Numbered from the stretch's first letter, positions 34,917 through 44,008 are shown. The stretch is 64,000 bases of DNA from Maribacter polysiphoniae (GCF_003148665.1 NZ_QGGQ01000004.1:186001-250000); one strand, 5' to 3'. Notes: generated by a model not told the origin, from the sequence alone. Numbers and translations: made by a program.

Positions 34917-36746
34917 TTAAAAATTTAGTATTAATTGTGATTGAATATTTCTGTTTGGCATTGGTCGTAATGCAATATTTTCATAATAGGTGTCGTACAC
35001 GTTGTTGAAGCTAAGACCTAGCGTATATTTTATCTTTTTTTGAAGGGTACCCGAATAATTTATTCCGACATTGGCCACATCATAACCATCCAACTCCCCT
35101 CCAATGATAGATACGGGACCATTATAGAGATGCTGATAAAACACGTTAAAATTGGATACACTATAGGAAAAGGAGGCATTGGCCTTATGAAACGGGACGT
35201 AAATCAGTTGTTCCTTGGTCGTTTGGTCTTCAGAAACGGTATAGGCGTAGTTTGCTTTGAATGCCACCTTCTGGTGCTTACCTATATCATAGCCAAGACC
35301 TAGTTCCCCTTCCGCACCATAAATCCGTACATCATCAATATTTATAGGGGACCAGATCCCGTTGCTACCAGGTAGCCATTTGATCATATCCTTGGTGGTG
35401 ATATAATAACCATTTAGATTGAAGGTAACCCCTCCAAACTGCAGACGATGTCCCAAATCAACTTGATACGATTGTTCGGCCAATAAATCCAGATTACCCC
35501 CAGGCTGCCAGTAAAGATCATTAAAAGTAGGCGTCCTAAAGTTCTTTGAAGCATTCAACTGAATATCATAATGCTTATTGACGGTGTATTTTCCATCCAA
35601 CGAAAAAACCAAAGGACTACTGTAGTCCGAGGAAAAATCCTGACGTAAACTTATATTATAAGCCAATTTAGGGGAAACCTGATGCTTAAGTAATGCCGTT
35701 GCGGAGAAGTCATTTCGGTTGGGGTTCCCAAAACTATCACCTTCTCCCTTATAATTATCGAATTCTAAAAAAGAGTTTAACCTAAAGGCTTTTGATAATT
35801 TCATATCCAATGAATACCGAGCCAAAAAGGTCGATACTTTCCCAAAGGAATGGTTATCGGAGTCTTTATTCTCATAGTACCTAAATTCTTCCTGTAAATA
35901 GGCCACCTTTACCTTTGAAATCGTCTTTTCCCCAAAACGGCCCCACTCCAATTGGGTACGGTAATGATTGTCTTTGTACTTGCTTCGGCCTACCGACACA
36001 AGGGTTCCCGATAAATTCCTGTCCCCGATGAAGCTTTGATGGTATAATCGCAGTACCTGTTTTTCAGAAAGCACATAGCCCGCATTGAAATTAAAGTTCA
36101 ATTGTCCAAACTCCCCATTGACATTCTTTTCGTCGTTTTTTAAATATTTATAGTCGTTATCCGATTTTTTGTAATTGACCCCGAAGTTGGAAGACCATCG
36201 CGAATCGCCATAACTTTGGGTGTAATTAATGTTTTTGGTTTCAAAACTTCCGTATCCCAAAACAACCCGATGATCAAAATGGGGATCAAACCGGAGGTCG
36301 TTATTCAAGTGAACACTACCCCCAATGGCACCCGATCCATATTGAACACTGCCACCACCGCTGCGAATACCTATGGAATTATAACTCAAGGGATCTATGG
36401 TATTAAAATCGACCTGTCCGTTCAATTGGGAATTGATATTTATCCCATTCCAAATTACGGCCGTATGGGAAGCATTGGTACCCCTGAAAGCGGGAGACGA
36501 AACCATTCCATAACCATTTTCCTTAAAATAAATATTGGAATTGAAGGCCAAGAGGGAGGTCAGGGAATTATTTTGACGTCTTATGGTGCTATCCCTTAAT
36601 TCCGTAACCTTATGTCCTTCAGCATATCGTTTTAACCGAATATCGGAAACAACGACTTCCTTTAATTTGATTATTGGGTTCTCTTGTGCAAAAGCACTGT
36701 TGAGGCTTAAAAAAACAAGTAATGAAAATAATGGCGTTTTATTCAT
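34917..36746 (-). CDS. btuB: BtuB-like TonB-dependent cobalamin receptor
   Basis: The 609-residue outer-membrane receptor has a signal peptide (about 1-20, ending AFAQ) and a TonB-box-like start (LKEVVVSDI). The plug contains VSSPAFRGTNASHTAVIWNG and GSGAIGGSVHLNND; a 22-stranded-type barrel ends in LILNF. It lacks the carboxypeptidase-regulatory domain of Oar/SusC receptors and matches BtuB in size. A cobalamin riboswitch precedes it and BtuF-BtuC-BtuD genes lie next to it, so vitamin B12 (or a related corrinoid) is the likely substrate. It is followed after 5 bases by the BtuG-like gene. Confidence 0.92.
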   Translation of the reverse strand: MNKTPLFSLLVFLSLNSAFAQENPIIKLKEVVVSDIRLKRYAEGHKVTELRDSTIRRQNNSLTSLLAFNSNIYFKENGYGMVSSPAFRGTNASHTAVIWNGININSQLNGQVDFNTIDPLSYNSIGIRSGGGSVQYGSGAIGGSVHLNNDLRFDPHFDHRVVLGYGSFETKNINYTQSYGDSRWSSNFGVNYKKSDNDYKYLKNDEKNVNGEFGQLNFNFNAGYVLSEKQVLRLYHQSFIGDRNLSGTLVSVGRSKYKDNHYRTQLEWGRFGEKTISKVKVAYLQEEFRYYENKDSDNHSFGKVSTFLARYSLDMKLSKAFRLNSFLEFDNYKGEGDSFGNPNRNDFSATALLKHQVSPKLAYNISLRQDFSSDYSSPLVFSLDGKYTVNKHYDIQLNASKNFRTPTFNDLYWQPGGNLDLLAEQSYQVDLGHRLQFGGVTFNLNGYYITTKDMIKWLPGSNGIWSPINIDDVRIYGAEGELGLGYDIGKHQKVAFKANYAYTVSEDQTTKEQLIYVPFHKANASFSYSVSNFNVFYQHLYNGPVSIIGGELDGYDVANVGINYSGTLQKKIKYTLGLSFNNVYDTYYENIALRPMPNRNIQSQLILNF

Positions 36747-36789
36747 ACCAATGACCTTTTACCCGAAAGTCTATCGAAATTCTTAGTTT

Positions 36790-36985
36790 GTGAACTTGGC
36801 AGGTCTCCTGACTTGCAATTTGCGATACAACCTTCCCGATATTCTCAGTGGTATAAAGTGTATGGCAGCTATTCTTGACCGAATAGGTACTGACCAATGC
36901 GTTCAGCACATGCTTACAGTTGCGGGAACAGTTCCAGATTTTCACTGGATTCCCTTTTAATTTAGTCACCGTGAAAGTGACAAAA
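36790..36985 (-). ncRNA. Cobalamin (B12) riboswitch
   Basis: Read on the minus strand, the leader contains AAAAGGGAATCCAGTG, the motif CCCGCAACTGTAA and, near the 3' end, the B12 box AGTCAGGAGACCTGCC (about 36798-36814). These are in the order and spacing of a classical adenosylcobalamin-class riboswitch. It ends about 44 bases before the btuB ATG, so binding of cobalamin should reduce btuB and BtuG-like expression, most likely by blocking translation initiation or by termination; I see no clear terminator before the ATG, which favours translational control. Confidence 0.95.
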
Positions 36986-36997
36986 CCAAATTCGGGG

Positions 36998-37005
36998 CAA
37001 AATTA
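36998..37005 (-). promoter_or_regulatory. -7 element for the riboswitch-btuB transcript
   Basis: TAATTTTG on the minus strand matches TAnnTTTG and would start the transcript near 36991, right at the riboswitch 5' edge. It lies just past the stop of the 38-residue gene. There is no -33 TTG. Confidence 0.5.
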
Positions 37006-37015
37006 AACTAAAAAA

Positions 37016-37132
37016 TTACTTATCCCCCTTTTTTTTACTAAGTTTTACGGCCAACCAGATAAAGCCCACCACGAAGTGAAGTATTATAATCCCTGCGACT
37101 ATATAAATGATGGTATTGGAGCTATCGCGCAT
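37016..37132 (-). CDS. Small single-pass membrane protein (38 residues) beside the B12 locus
   Basis: The 38-residue frame runs from an ATG at 37132 to a TAA. It starts MRDSSNTIIYIVAGIIILHF, has one clear transmembrane helix (about residues 8-29) and ends in the basic tail KLSKKKGDK, so the C-terminus is likely cytoplasmic. A TACTTTTG box 15 bases upstream gives it its own promoter candidate. It lies between the riboswitch and the divergent btuF gene, so it may be an accessory to B12 transport, but no family is recognised and conservation has not been tested. Confidence 0.6.
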   Translation of the reverse strand: MRDSSNTIIYIVAGIIILHFVVGFIWLAVKLSKKKGDK

Positions 37133-37146
37133 GCTTGAATTTTTAA

Positions 37147-37154
37147 CAAAAGTA
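37147..37154 (-). promoter_or_regulatory. -7 element for the 38-residue gene
   Basis: TACTTTTG on the minus strand matches TAnnTTTG 14 bases before the ATG at 37132. It supports expression of the small gene. Confidence 0.45.
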
Positions 37155-37238
37155 AAATACTATCCATTCTAGAATTGTGACATTTGTTACCTTGCGGTCA
37201 TTTTAACCAAACATATTAAGAATACAACCAACATTAAA

Positions 37239-38387
37239 ATGAGATCCACTGTACTGCTTTCCCTGATTTTCTGTTTGTTTCTTTCCTGTAAGGAAAAGAC
37301 AAAGGATACCTTACCCCCAACATTGGAAACCAAAACCATTGCTATTGAATATGCAAAAGGTTTTACCATAGAAAAAACAGGTTCGGGAGTTACCATTATC
37401 ACTGTTTCCTCTCCTTGGCCCAATGCCCAGACCAATTTTAAATATGCGCTGGTACCCAAAGACAAAATGGCATCGATCACCCTAAACAAAGAAGAATACA
37501 ATGCCATAATCGGGGTGCCCGTAAACAATATCGTCACGACTTCGACCACGCACATCCCATCATTGGAATCCCTTGGGGTGATTGATGCCTTAAAGGGCTT
37601 TCCGGACACCCAGTATGTCTCTTCGGTAAAAACAAGGGAACTTATAGCGGCTGGCAAAATAAAGGAATTGGGGAACAATGAATCCATCAATACCGAAATG
37701 GTCATTGAATTGAATCCAGAGGTTATTTTCGGTTTCAGTATCAATAACCAAAACAAAGCCTATGAGACCTTACAACGTTCCAACATCCCTGTAGTTTACA
37801 ATGGGGACTGGACAGAGGAAACCCCCTTGGGCAAAGCGGAATGGATCAAGTTTTTTGCTCCTTTCTTTCAAAAGGAACAAGTGGCAGACAGTATTTTCAA
37901 GGAGATTTCCGATGCCTACAACGAAGTGAAATCGATGGCGAAGAACTCAAAGAACAAACCTACTGTTTTAAGTGGGGCCCTTTATAAGGATGTATGGTAC
38001 CTACCTGGGGGGAATAGCTGGGGTGCCATGTTCTTGAAGGATGCCAATGTGGTTTACCCTTGGTCCACAACAGATCAGACCGGTAGCCTTAATTTAAGTA
38101 TTGAAAGTGTTTTGGCCAAGGGCATAGATACCGATTTTTGGATTTCACCTTCCCAATTCACTTCCTATCAGGAAATGGAAGACGCCAATCGACATTACCT
38201 GAAATTTAAAGCTTTCCAAAATAAGAATGTATATACCTTTGCAAAAACAAAAGGTGCAACTGGTGGTTTACTTTATTTTGAGTTGGGACCCAATAGGCCC
38301 GATTTAATATTGAAAGATCTTATCCATATATTCCACCCTGAAATATTGCCCGAACATGAATTGTTTTTCTTTAAGCCGTTGAATTAA
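37239..38387 (+). CDS. btuF: Periplasmic cobalamin-binding lipoprotein (BtuF-like)
   Basis: The 382-residue ABC substrate-binding lipoprotein has its lipobox in FLSCKE (Cys about 17). The two-lobed BtuF/FepB-type fold is suggested by ISNDQNK-like and NIPVVYNGDWTEETPLGKAEW segments, LNPEVIFGFS and LSGALYKDVWYLPGG. It begins the btuF-btuC-btuD operon and is divergent from btuB. It should carry cobalamin from BtuB to the BtuCD transporter. B12 specificity rests on the neighbouring riboswitch and receptor; iron-siderophore binding proteins have the same fold. No riboswitch is visible in its own 106-base upstream gap. Confidence 0.85.
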   Translation: MRSTVLLSLIFCLFLSCKEKTKDTLPPTLETKTIAIEYAKGFTIEKTGSGVTIITVSSPWPNAQTNFKYALVPKDKMASITLNKEEYNAIIGVPVNNIVTTSTTHIPSLESLGVIDALKGFPDTQYVSSVKTRELIAAGKIKELGNNESINTEMVIELNPEVIFGFSINNQNKAYETLQRSNIPVVYNGDWTEETPLGKAEWIKFFAPFFQKEQVADSIFKEISDAYNEVKSMAKNSKNKPTVLSGALYKDVWYLPGGNSWGAMFLKDANVVYPWSTTDQTGSLNLSIESVLAKGIDTDFWISPSQFTSYQEMEDANRHYLKFKAFQNKNVYTFAKTKGATGGLLYFELGPNRPDLILKDLIHIFHPEILPEHELFFFKPLN

Positions 38388-39419
38388 TTGGAAAATACCG
38401 CTAAATACAAAGTTTCCTTACTCCTACTAATACTGGCATTGGTTATTTGTTTTGTGTTGAACATTAGCCTTGGTTCCGTATCCATTCCCTTTAAGGGTAC
38501 TTTAAATGCCATTCTGGGGCGCGGAGTTGCCCATGATTCATGGGAATATATCGTTTGGAATTATCGTATTCCCAAAGCTTTTACCGCTATACTTGTGGGT
38601 AGTGGACTTGCCCTTAGTGGGCTTTTGATGCAAACCCTGTTCCGAAACCCACTAGCCGGCCCGTTTGTGTTGGGAATCAGTTCTGGTGCGAGTTTAGGGG
38701 CAGCCTTATTGATTATGGGCAGTGCCTTAATTTCCAGTTTGTTTTCCTATGGAATGGTCAACGATGTTTCTTTGGCAGTAGCCGCCAGTATCGGAAGTTT
38801 TTCCGTTCTTTTGGTGGTGGTGGTGGTTTCTTACCGCATCAAGGACACTATGGCCCTATTGATCATAGGCCTCATGTTCGGAAGTATGACCGCTGCCATT
38901 GTTAGCGTGCTTTCCTATTTTACAGATGCCGAGAAATTGCAACAATATATCTATTGGTCCTTTGGTAGTGTTGGCAACCTCTCCTGGTCCCAATTACTGC
39001 TACTATTGATCATTATCCTCATTGGGATTGTCCTAAGTATTATATCCATAAAACCCTTGAATGCATTTCTTTTGGGGGAAAACTACGCCCAAAGTTTGGG
39101 GGTCAACCTAAAAAGATCCCGCTATAAAATCATTATAGCCACGGGATTGTTGGCCGGGGGCATTACGGCCTTTGCCGGTCCGATCGCCTTTATCGGTTTG
39201 GCAGTACCCCATTTGACAAGACAAATCTTCAACACCACCGACCATAAGGTTTTGGTCCCCGCTGTACTGGTATATGGTGCCATTTTAATGTTGATATGCG
39301 ATACCATAGCCCAATTGCCCACTTCAGCAAATGTGTTGCCCATCAACGCCATTACCTCTATCGTTGGTGCCCCCGTGGTCATTTGGCTATTGGTAAGAAA
39401 AAAGAAAATGATCTTTTAA
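38388..39419 (+). CDS. btuC: FecCD-family ABC permease (BtuC-like)
   Basis: The 343-residue permease has about ten transmembrane helices. The FecCD signatures include RIPKAFTAILVGSGLALSGLLMQ (about 62-84), NPLAGPFVLGISSGASLG and the coupling segment GGITAFAGPIAFIGLAVPHL (about 258-277). It forms the membrane channel for corrinoid import with the BtuD ATPase. The start is a TTG immediately after the btuF stop, with no spacing, and no in-frame ATG precedes the first helix, so translation is probably coupled to btuF. Confidence 0.9.
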   Translation: MENTAKYKVSLLLLILALVICFVLNISLGSVSIPFKGTLNAILGRGVAHDSWEYIVWNYRIPKAFTAILVGSGLALSGLLMQTLFRNPLAGPFVLGISSGASLGAALLIMGSALISSLFSYGMVNDVSLAVAASIGSFSVLLVVVVVSYRIKDTMALLIIGLMFGSMTAAIVSVLSYFTDAEKLQQYIYWSFGSVGNLSWSQLLLLLIIILIGIVLSIISIKPLNAFLLGENYAQSLGVNLKRSRYKIIIATGLLAGGITAFAGPIAFIGLAVPHLTRQIFNTTDHKVLVPAVLVYGAILMLICDTIAQLPTSANVLPINAITSIVGAPVVIWLLVRKKKMIF

Positions 39420-39426
39420 TGAAGGT

Positions 39427-40224
39427 ATGAACAAGAAAATAACAACACATACCGCCCTGAAAGTCGAAAACCTAAGTATTGGTTACTTCTCGAAAAAGAA
39501 TACCACCGTAATCGCTGACGGGATAAACTTTAAGCTACAACAGGGGGAATTGGCCGCAATCATTGGGGTAAACGGTATAGGAAAGTCAACCTTACTGAGA
39601 ACATTAGGAAACGTACAAGCGAAATTATCGGGTTCAATACAATTGGATGGAAAAGGCTTAAAGAGTTATACACCGATTGAAATGGCATCGACCATAAGTG
39701 TGGTACTCACCGAGCCTCTAGCCTCAAAGAACCTTACGGTCGTAGAACTTATTGCCTTAGGACGGCAGCCCTATACCAATTGGATCGGTAAATTATCGGA
39801 AACGGACAAAACCAAGATACAAGAAGCCATCAGCATGGTAGGATTGCAGTCCTTAAAAAACAAAAAATGTTACGAGCTTAGTGATGGGCAACTGCAACGG
39901 GTTATGATCGCAAGGGCTTTGGCCCAAGACACTTCGATAATATTATTGGATGAACCCACCTCCCATTTAGACCTTCACCACAAGGTTCAAATTTTGAAAC
40001 TTCTAAAGCAAATTGCCCATAAAACCTCTAAAACCATATTGGTAACCAGTCATGAGATTGAAATGACCATACAGCTTTGTGACAAGATCCTCATCATGAA
40101 CAAGGGTTCCCATGAGTTCGGCGAGCCTTGTGAATTGATCCAAAAAAAGTCTTTTGAACGACTTTTCCCATCTGATACGGTGGCATTCGATCCAAAAACA
40201 GGTTCTTTTAAAATAAAAAAGTAA
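39427..40224 (+). CDS. btuD: ABC transporter ATP-binding protein (BtuD/FecE-like)
   Basis: The 265-residue ATPase has Walker A GVNGIGKST (about 56-64), the signature LSDGQLQRVMIARAL (about 145-160), Walker B IILLDEPTSHLD and the switch His in LVTSHE. One residue of the consensus LSGGQ is Asp (LSDGQ), tolerated in this subfamily. It completes the btuFCD importer, starting 7 bases after the permease stop. Domain lengths are normal. Confidence 0.92.
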   Translation: MNKKITTHTALKVENLSIGYFSKKNTTVIADGINFKLQQGELAAIIGVNGIGKSTLLRTLGNVQAKLSGSIQLDGKGLKSYTPIEMASTISVVLTEPLASKNLTVVELIALGRQPYTNWIGKLSETDKTKIQEAISMVGLQSLKNKKCYELSDGQLQRVMIARALAQDTSIILLDEPTSHLDLHHKVQILKLLKQIAHKTSKTILVTSHEIEMTIQLCDKILIMNKGSHEFGEPCELIQKKSFERLFPSDTVAFDPKTGSFKIKK

Positions 40225-40287
40225 ACCGAGGTGGTTTAAATTTTTAAAGTCAAACCTTTATCTTTACTCCAAAGAAGTATTACCCTA

Positions 40288-41634
40288 ATGAATGTATATC
40301 TCATATATCTGCTTATTGGACTCATATGCCTGGCCATCGGTTATTTCTTGGGCAATTACATCCAAAATCTAAAAACAAAATCGAACCAAGGCACCTTGGA
40401 AGAGGAAATCAGACAGCTTGCGCTTTCCAAAACCAATTTGGAAAATCGGATCCTAAGCCTGGAAAATGAAAAAGACGAACTGCGTTCGGAAAAGGAACAC
40501 CTAGGCAATGAAATTGTTCGATACCAGTCGGACTTAGAGCATTTGGACTTGAAAAACAAGGAACAAAAGGCGGAAGTCGAAAAATTACAGGAAAAGTTCA
40601 CCAAGGAATTTGAGAATTTGGCCAATAAGATCTTAGATGAAAAAAGCACCAAATTTACCGAGCAGAACCAAATAAACATCAAAAACCTACTCTCACCCTT
40701 ACAAGAAAAAATAAAAACGTTTGAAGAAAAGGTAGAGACTTCACAAAAAGAAAGTATCAGTATGCACTCTGCCTTAAAAGAACAGTTGCTCAACCTTCAA
40801 AGTCAAAACCTTAAAATCACCCAAGAAGCGGAAAACTTGACCAAAGCCCTTAAAGGGGATAGTAAAATGCAAGGGAATTGGGGCGAATTGGTCTTGGAGC
40901 GTGTCCTTGAAAAATCAGGTTTGGAAAAAGACCGCGAATATTCCGTTCAACAAAGTTTTACCCGTGAGGATGGTTCCCGTGTACTACCCGATGTCATCAT
41001 CAACCTTCCGGATGGAAAAAAGATGGTGGTCGATTCCAAAGTGTCACTCACCGACTATGAGCGCTATATCAATGCAGAGGATGATCTACGGGAGAAATTC
41101 CTAAAAGACCATATCAATTCCATTCGAAAACACGTAGACCAATTATCGGCCAAAAAATATGAGGATCTGTATGAAATGGAGAGTCCGGACTTTGTCTTGA
41201 TGTTCATTCCCATAGAACCCGCCTTTGCCATTGCCATCAACCATGACAACTCCCTGTACAACAAGGCATTTGAACAGAATATCGTAATTGTGACACCATC
41301 TACCCTATTGGCCACTTTACGGACCATCGATAGTATGTGGAACAACGAAAAACATCAAAGAAACGCCATTGAAATCGCCCGGCAAGCTGGAGCCCTATAT
41401 GATAAATTCGAAGGTTTTGTGACCGACTTGACCAGGGTGGGCAAAAAAATGGATGAAGCGAAGAGCGAGTACAAAGGCGCCATGAATAAATTGGTAGAAG
41501 GTCGTGGCAATTTAGTGACCAGTATTGAAAAACTGAAAAAAATGGGGGCCAAAGCAAAAAAATCCCTTCCAGAACCTATTCTGAAACGCGCCCAGGAAGA
41601 TGATTTTGAGGAGGAACCTAAACTTAAGTTATGA
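40288..41634 (+). CDS. rmuC: RmuC family DNA recombination protein
   Basis: The 448-residue protein has one N-terminal transmembrane helix (about 3-20), a long coiled coil (about 25-195, with ENEKDELRSEKEHLGNEI) and the RmuC core: MQGNWGELVLERVLEKSGLEKD (about 193-214) then PDVIINLPDGKKMVVDSKVSL (about 235-255). RmuC limits inverted-repeat rearrangement in E. coli and its core resembles nuclease folds. It heads a four-gene run with the next genes, overlapping the following start by 4 bases. Confidence 0.93.
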   Translation: MNVYLIYLLIGLICLAIGYFLGNYIQNLKTKSNQGTLEEEIRQLALSKTNLENRILSLENEKDELRSEKEHLGNEIVRYQSDLEHLDLKNKEQKAEVEKLQEKFTKEFENLANKILDEKSTKFTEQNQINIKNLLSPLQEKIKTFEEKVETSQKESISMHSALKEQLLNLQSQNLKITQEAENLTKALKGDSKMQGNWGELVLERVLEKSGLEKDREYSVQQSFTREDGSRVLPDVIINLPDGKKMVVDSKVSLTDYERYINAEDDLREKFLKDHINSIRKHVDQLSAKKYEDLYEMESPDFVLMFIPIEPAFAIAINHDNSLYNKAFEQNIVIVTPSTLLATLRTIDSMWNNEKHQRNAIEIARQAGALYDKFEGFVTDLTRVGKKMDEAKSEYKGAMNKLVEGRGNLVTSIEKLKKMGAKAKKSLPEPILKRAQEDDFEEEPKLKL

Positions 41635-41996
41635 AAAAAGCCTTTGTATTGACCCTAACGGCCATCGTGGTCATTTTTCTTTTGATATACGCTTTTATTT
41701 ACTTTGTGCCCTATAGCGAAGGGGTACGCTCCGGCGAATTGATCAAAATAAGTCGTAAAGGGGTCTTTGCAAAAACTTGGGAGGGTGAATTGAGCCAAGG
41801 GATTTCAGGGGCCCAAATATTCTCTTTCTCTATACTTGACAAGGATAAGGAAACCATTGACAAACTGAAGGAATATCAAGGAAATTACGTAAAACTGGTA
41901 TATGTTGAACGTTATGCCACTTTTTTCTGGTTGGGGGACACCAAGTTCTTCGTTACCAAAGTTGAGAAAGAACAATCACCCCATTTTAGACAATAG
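41631..41996 (+). CDS. Small membrane-anchored protein of unknown function
   Basis: The 121-residue protein has an N-terminal hydrophobic helix (about 5-27) followed by a small soluble beta-rich domain (YSEGVRSGELIKISRKGV, FAKTWEGELSQGIS, VKLVYVERYATFFW) ending near the C-terminus. No dehydrogenase, nuclease or transport motif is visible. It overlaps rmuC by 4 bases and is 3 bases before the thioesterase gene, so it belongs to the same operon. Function unknown. Confidence 0.75.
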   Translation: MKKAFVLTLTAIVVIFLLIYAFIYFVPYSEGVRSGELIKISRKGVFAKTWEGELSQGISGAQIFSFSILDKDKETIDKLKEYQGNYVKLVYVERYATFFWLGDTKFFVTKVEKEQSPHFRQ

Positions 41997-41999
41997 CAA

Positions 42000-42548
42000 A
42001 TGAAAAAATTTAAATCGGCAGAGGAATCACATGTCTCCATTACGGAATTGATGCTTCCCTCCCATTCCAATTTTAGTGGTAAGGTCCATGGTGGACATAT
42101 TCTTAACCTTATGGATCAAATCGCATTTGCCTGTTCCTCGAAACACTCCCAACATTATTGCGTAACGGCATCGGTGAACAAGGTCGATTTTTTGAACCCC
42201 ATCGAAGTCGGTGAACTGGTTACCCTGAGAGCCTCCATAAATTACACGGGAAGAACCTCAATGGTGGTTGGGGTACGTGTAGAATCGGAAAACATTACCA
42301 CAGGGGAGAAAAAACATTGCAACTCATCTTATTTTACCATGGTCGCGAAAGACGATGATGGCAAAAACGTACCCGTACCTGGTTTAATCATAAAGGACCA
42401 TCAGGGCGTAAGGCGATTTAGTCGTAGTATGAGGCGTAAAGAGCAAGCGACTAAGAGAAGTTCCAAATTCAAGGCCGAAACGTTTAAGACCGATGATCAT
42501 TTGGAAAATCTGGTAGGGGAAAATGTTAAAATTGAATTGAATATATAA
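42000..42548 (+). CDS. Acyl-CoA thioesterase (hotdog fold)
   Basis: The 182-residue hotdog-fold protein has the signatures FSGKVHGGHILNLMDQIAFACSS (about 23-45, with the HGG turn and active Asp) and VDFLNPIEVGELVTLRASI (about 62-80), then GRTSMVVGV. It resembles YciA/BFIT-type thioesterases, which hydrolyse acyl-CoA. Substrate chain length is unknown. A basic C-terminal tail (about 140-182) is longer than in YciA. It lies between the small membrane protein and gnd. Confidence 0.9.
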   Translation: MKKFKSAEESHVSITELMLPSHSNFSGKVHGGHILNLMDQIAFACSSKHSQHYCVTASVNKVDFLNPIEVGELVTLRASINYTGRTSMVVGVRVESENITTGEKKHCNSSYFTMVAKDDDGKNVPVPGLIIKDHQGVRRFSRSMRRKEQATKRSSKFKAETFKTDDHLENLVGENVKIELNI

Positions 42549-42558
42549 TTTTAGGTTT

Positions 42559-43971
42559 ATGGGACAAAAAAGGTATGATTTTGGATTGGTCGGACTTGGG
42601 GTCATGGGACGTAATTTCATTTTGAATGTGGCAGACAAAGGCTTTTCGGCTTTTGGTCATGATCTGGATGGGAACAAGGTGGCGTCCCTTCTGGAAGAAG
42701 GTGGAAATACCGATAAGATCAACGCTTCAACAGATAGCAAAACCTTTTTGGAATCCTTATCATGCCCTCGAAAGCTAATGCTTTTAGTCCCTGCCGGCAA
42801 AGCTGTCGATGCTGTCATTGAAGGTCTTTTGCCTTATTTAGATCAAGGGGATATTATTATTGATGGTGGAAATTCATTTTATAAGGATACGGATAGAAGG
42901 GAGTCCTATTTAAAATCGAAAGGGATACATTTCTTCGGTGCCGGGGTTTCAGGAGGTGCCAAAGGAGCCAGATGCGGCCCTAGTATCATGCCCGGGGGCT
43001 CCAAAGAGGCTTACCAAGAGGTAAAACCCATATTCGAAGCTGTAGCAGCCAATTTTAACGGTGAACCCTGTGTAGCCTATTTGGGTCCTAAATCAGCAGG
43101 AAACTACGTTAAAATGGTCCACAACGGCATTGAATACGGATTGATGCAGTTGACTTCCGAGATCTATGATATCCTAAAAAAAGCCGGGAATTATTCCAAT
43201 CCAGAATTACAGCGACTTTTTGACTCATGGAACCACGGTCGGTTACAATCGTTCCTAGTGGAGATCACCGCAGACATCCTAAAACAGAAAGACGATAAGA
43301 CCGAAGGGTATTTGGTCGATATGATCCTGGATAAGGCCAAACAAAAGGGTACCGGTAAATGGACTTCCCAAAATGCAATGGAATTGGGCATACCCATACC
43401 TACGATTGATGTCGCAGTGAGTATGCGGGAACTTTCGGCCTTAAAGGATGAACGTCTTCAGGCCCATTCCATATACCCCAAAAAAGAGTTTGAAAAAATA
43501 GATAAGGAAGCATTGGGAAAATGGGCTGAGGAAGCCCTATACTTTGGCTTTATACTTACCTACGCCCAAGGCTTTCATCAATTGACCGAGGCATCCAAAG
43601 CATATGGTTACGACCTCAATATGCCAACCGTGGCCAAAATATGGCGTGCCGGTTGCATTATCAGGGCTGGCCTTTTGGCAGACATCGCCAACGCATTCGA
43701 CAAAAACAAAAGTACTACCCACTTGGTATTGAACGAGGATTTTGCCGCCAAGATCAAACCTACGCTGCCTGCTGTTCGCCATCTGGTAGCCTTTGCCGTA
43801 AACAATGGTATACCACTTCCTGGGTTAAACAATGCGTTAACCTATTTTGATGGTTTCACCACAAACCGCTTGCCCTTGAACCTGATCCAGGCCCAAAGGG
43901 ATTACTTTGGCTCCCATACCTATGAACGCACCGATATGGGCGGTATCTTCCATACCGATTGGGAGATTTGA
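42559..43971 (+). CDS. gnd: 6-phosphogluconate dehydrogenase, decarboxylating
   Basis: The 470-residue enzyme of the oxidative pentose phosphate pathway makes ribulose 5-phosphate and CO2 from 6-phosphogluconate. It has the dinucleotide motif GLGVMGRNF (about 11-19), the substrate segment GAGVSGGAKGARCGPSIMPGG (about 127-147), catalytic Lys in KMVHNGIEYG, and a C-terminal tail with NLIQAQRDYFGSHTYER. The loop after the second strand (DLDGNKV) lacks the Arg of NADP-binding motifs, so cofactor preference is open. Last gene of the rmuC run, 10 bases after the thioesterase. No zwf or pgl is in the window. Confidence 0.95.
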   Translation: MGQKRYDFGLVGLGVMGRNFILNVADKGFSAFGHDLDGNKVASLLEEGGNTDKINASTDSKTFLESLSCPRKLMLLVPAGKAVDAVIEGLLPYLDQGDIIIDGGNSFYKDTDRRESYLKSKGIHFFGAGVSGGAKGARCGPSIMPGGSKEAYQEVKPIFEAVAANFNGEPCVAYLGPKSAGNYVKMVHNGIEYGLMQLTSEIYDILKKAGNYSNPELQRLFDSWNHGRLQSFLVEITADILKQKDDKTEGYLVDMILDKAKQKGTGKWTSQNAMELGIPIPTIDVAVSMRELSALKDERLQAHSIYPKKEFEKIDKEALGKWAEEALYFGFILTYAQGFHQLTEASKAYGYDLNMPTVAKIWRAGCIIRAGLLADIANAFDKNKSTTHLVLNEDFAAKIKPTLPAVRHLVAFAVNNGIPLPGLNNALTYFDGFTTNRLPLNLIQAQRDYFGSHTYERTDMGGIFHTDWEI

Positions 43972-44008
43972 GAAAACAATAACCTAAAGAATTGAGGTAA
44001 TATAATTA

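Noticed and set aside
36739-36969. 76-residue open frame on the minus strand
   Set aside because: It lies inside the cobalamin riboswitch, whose conserved boxes explain the sequence; the frame is incidental.
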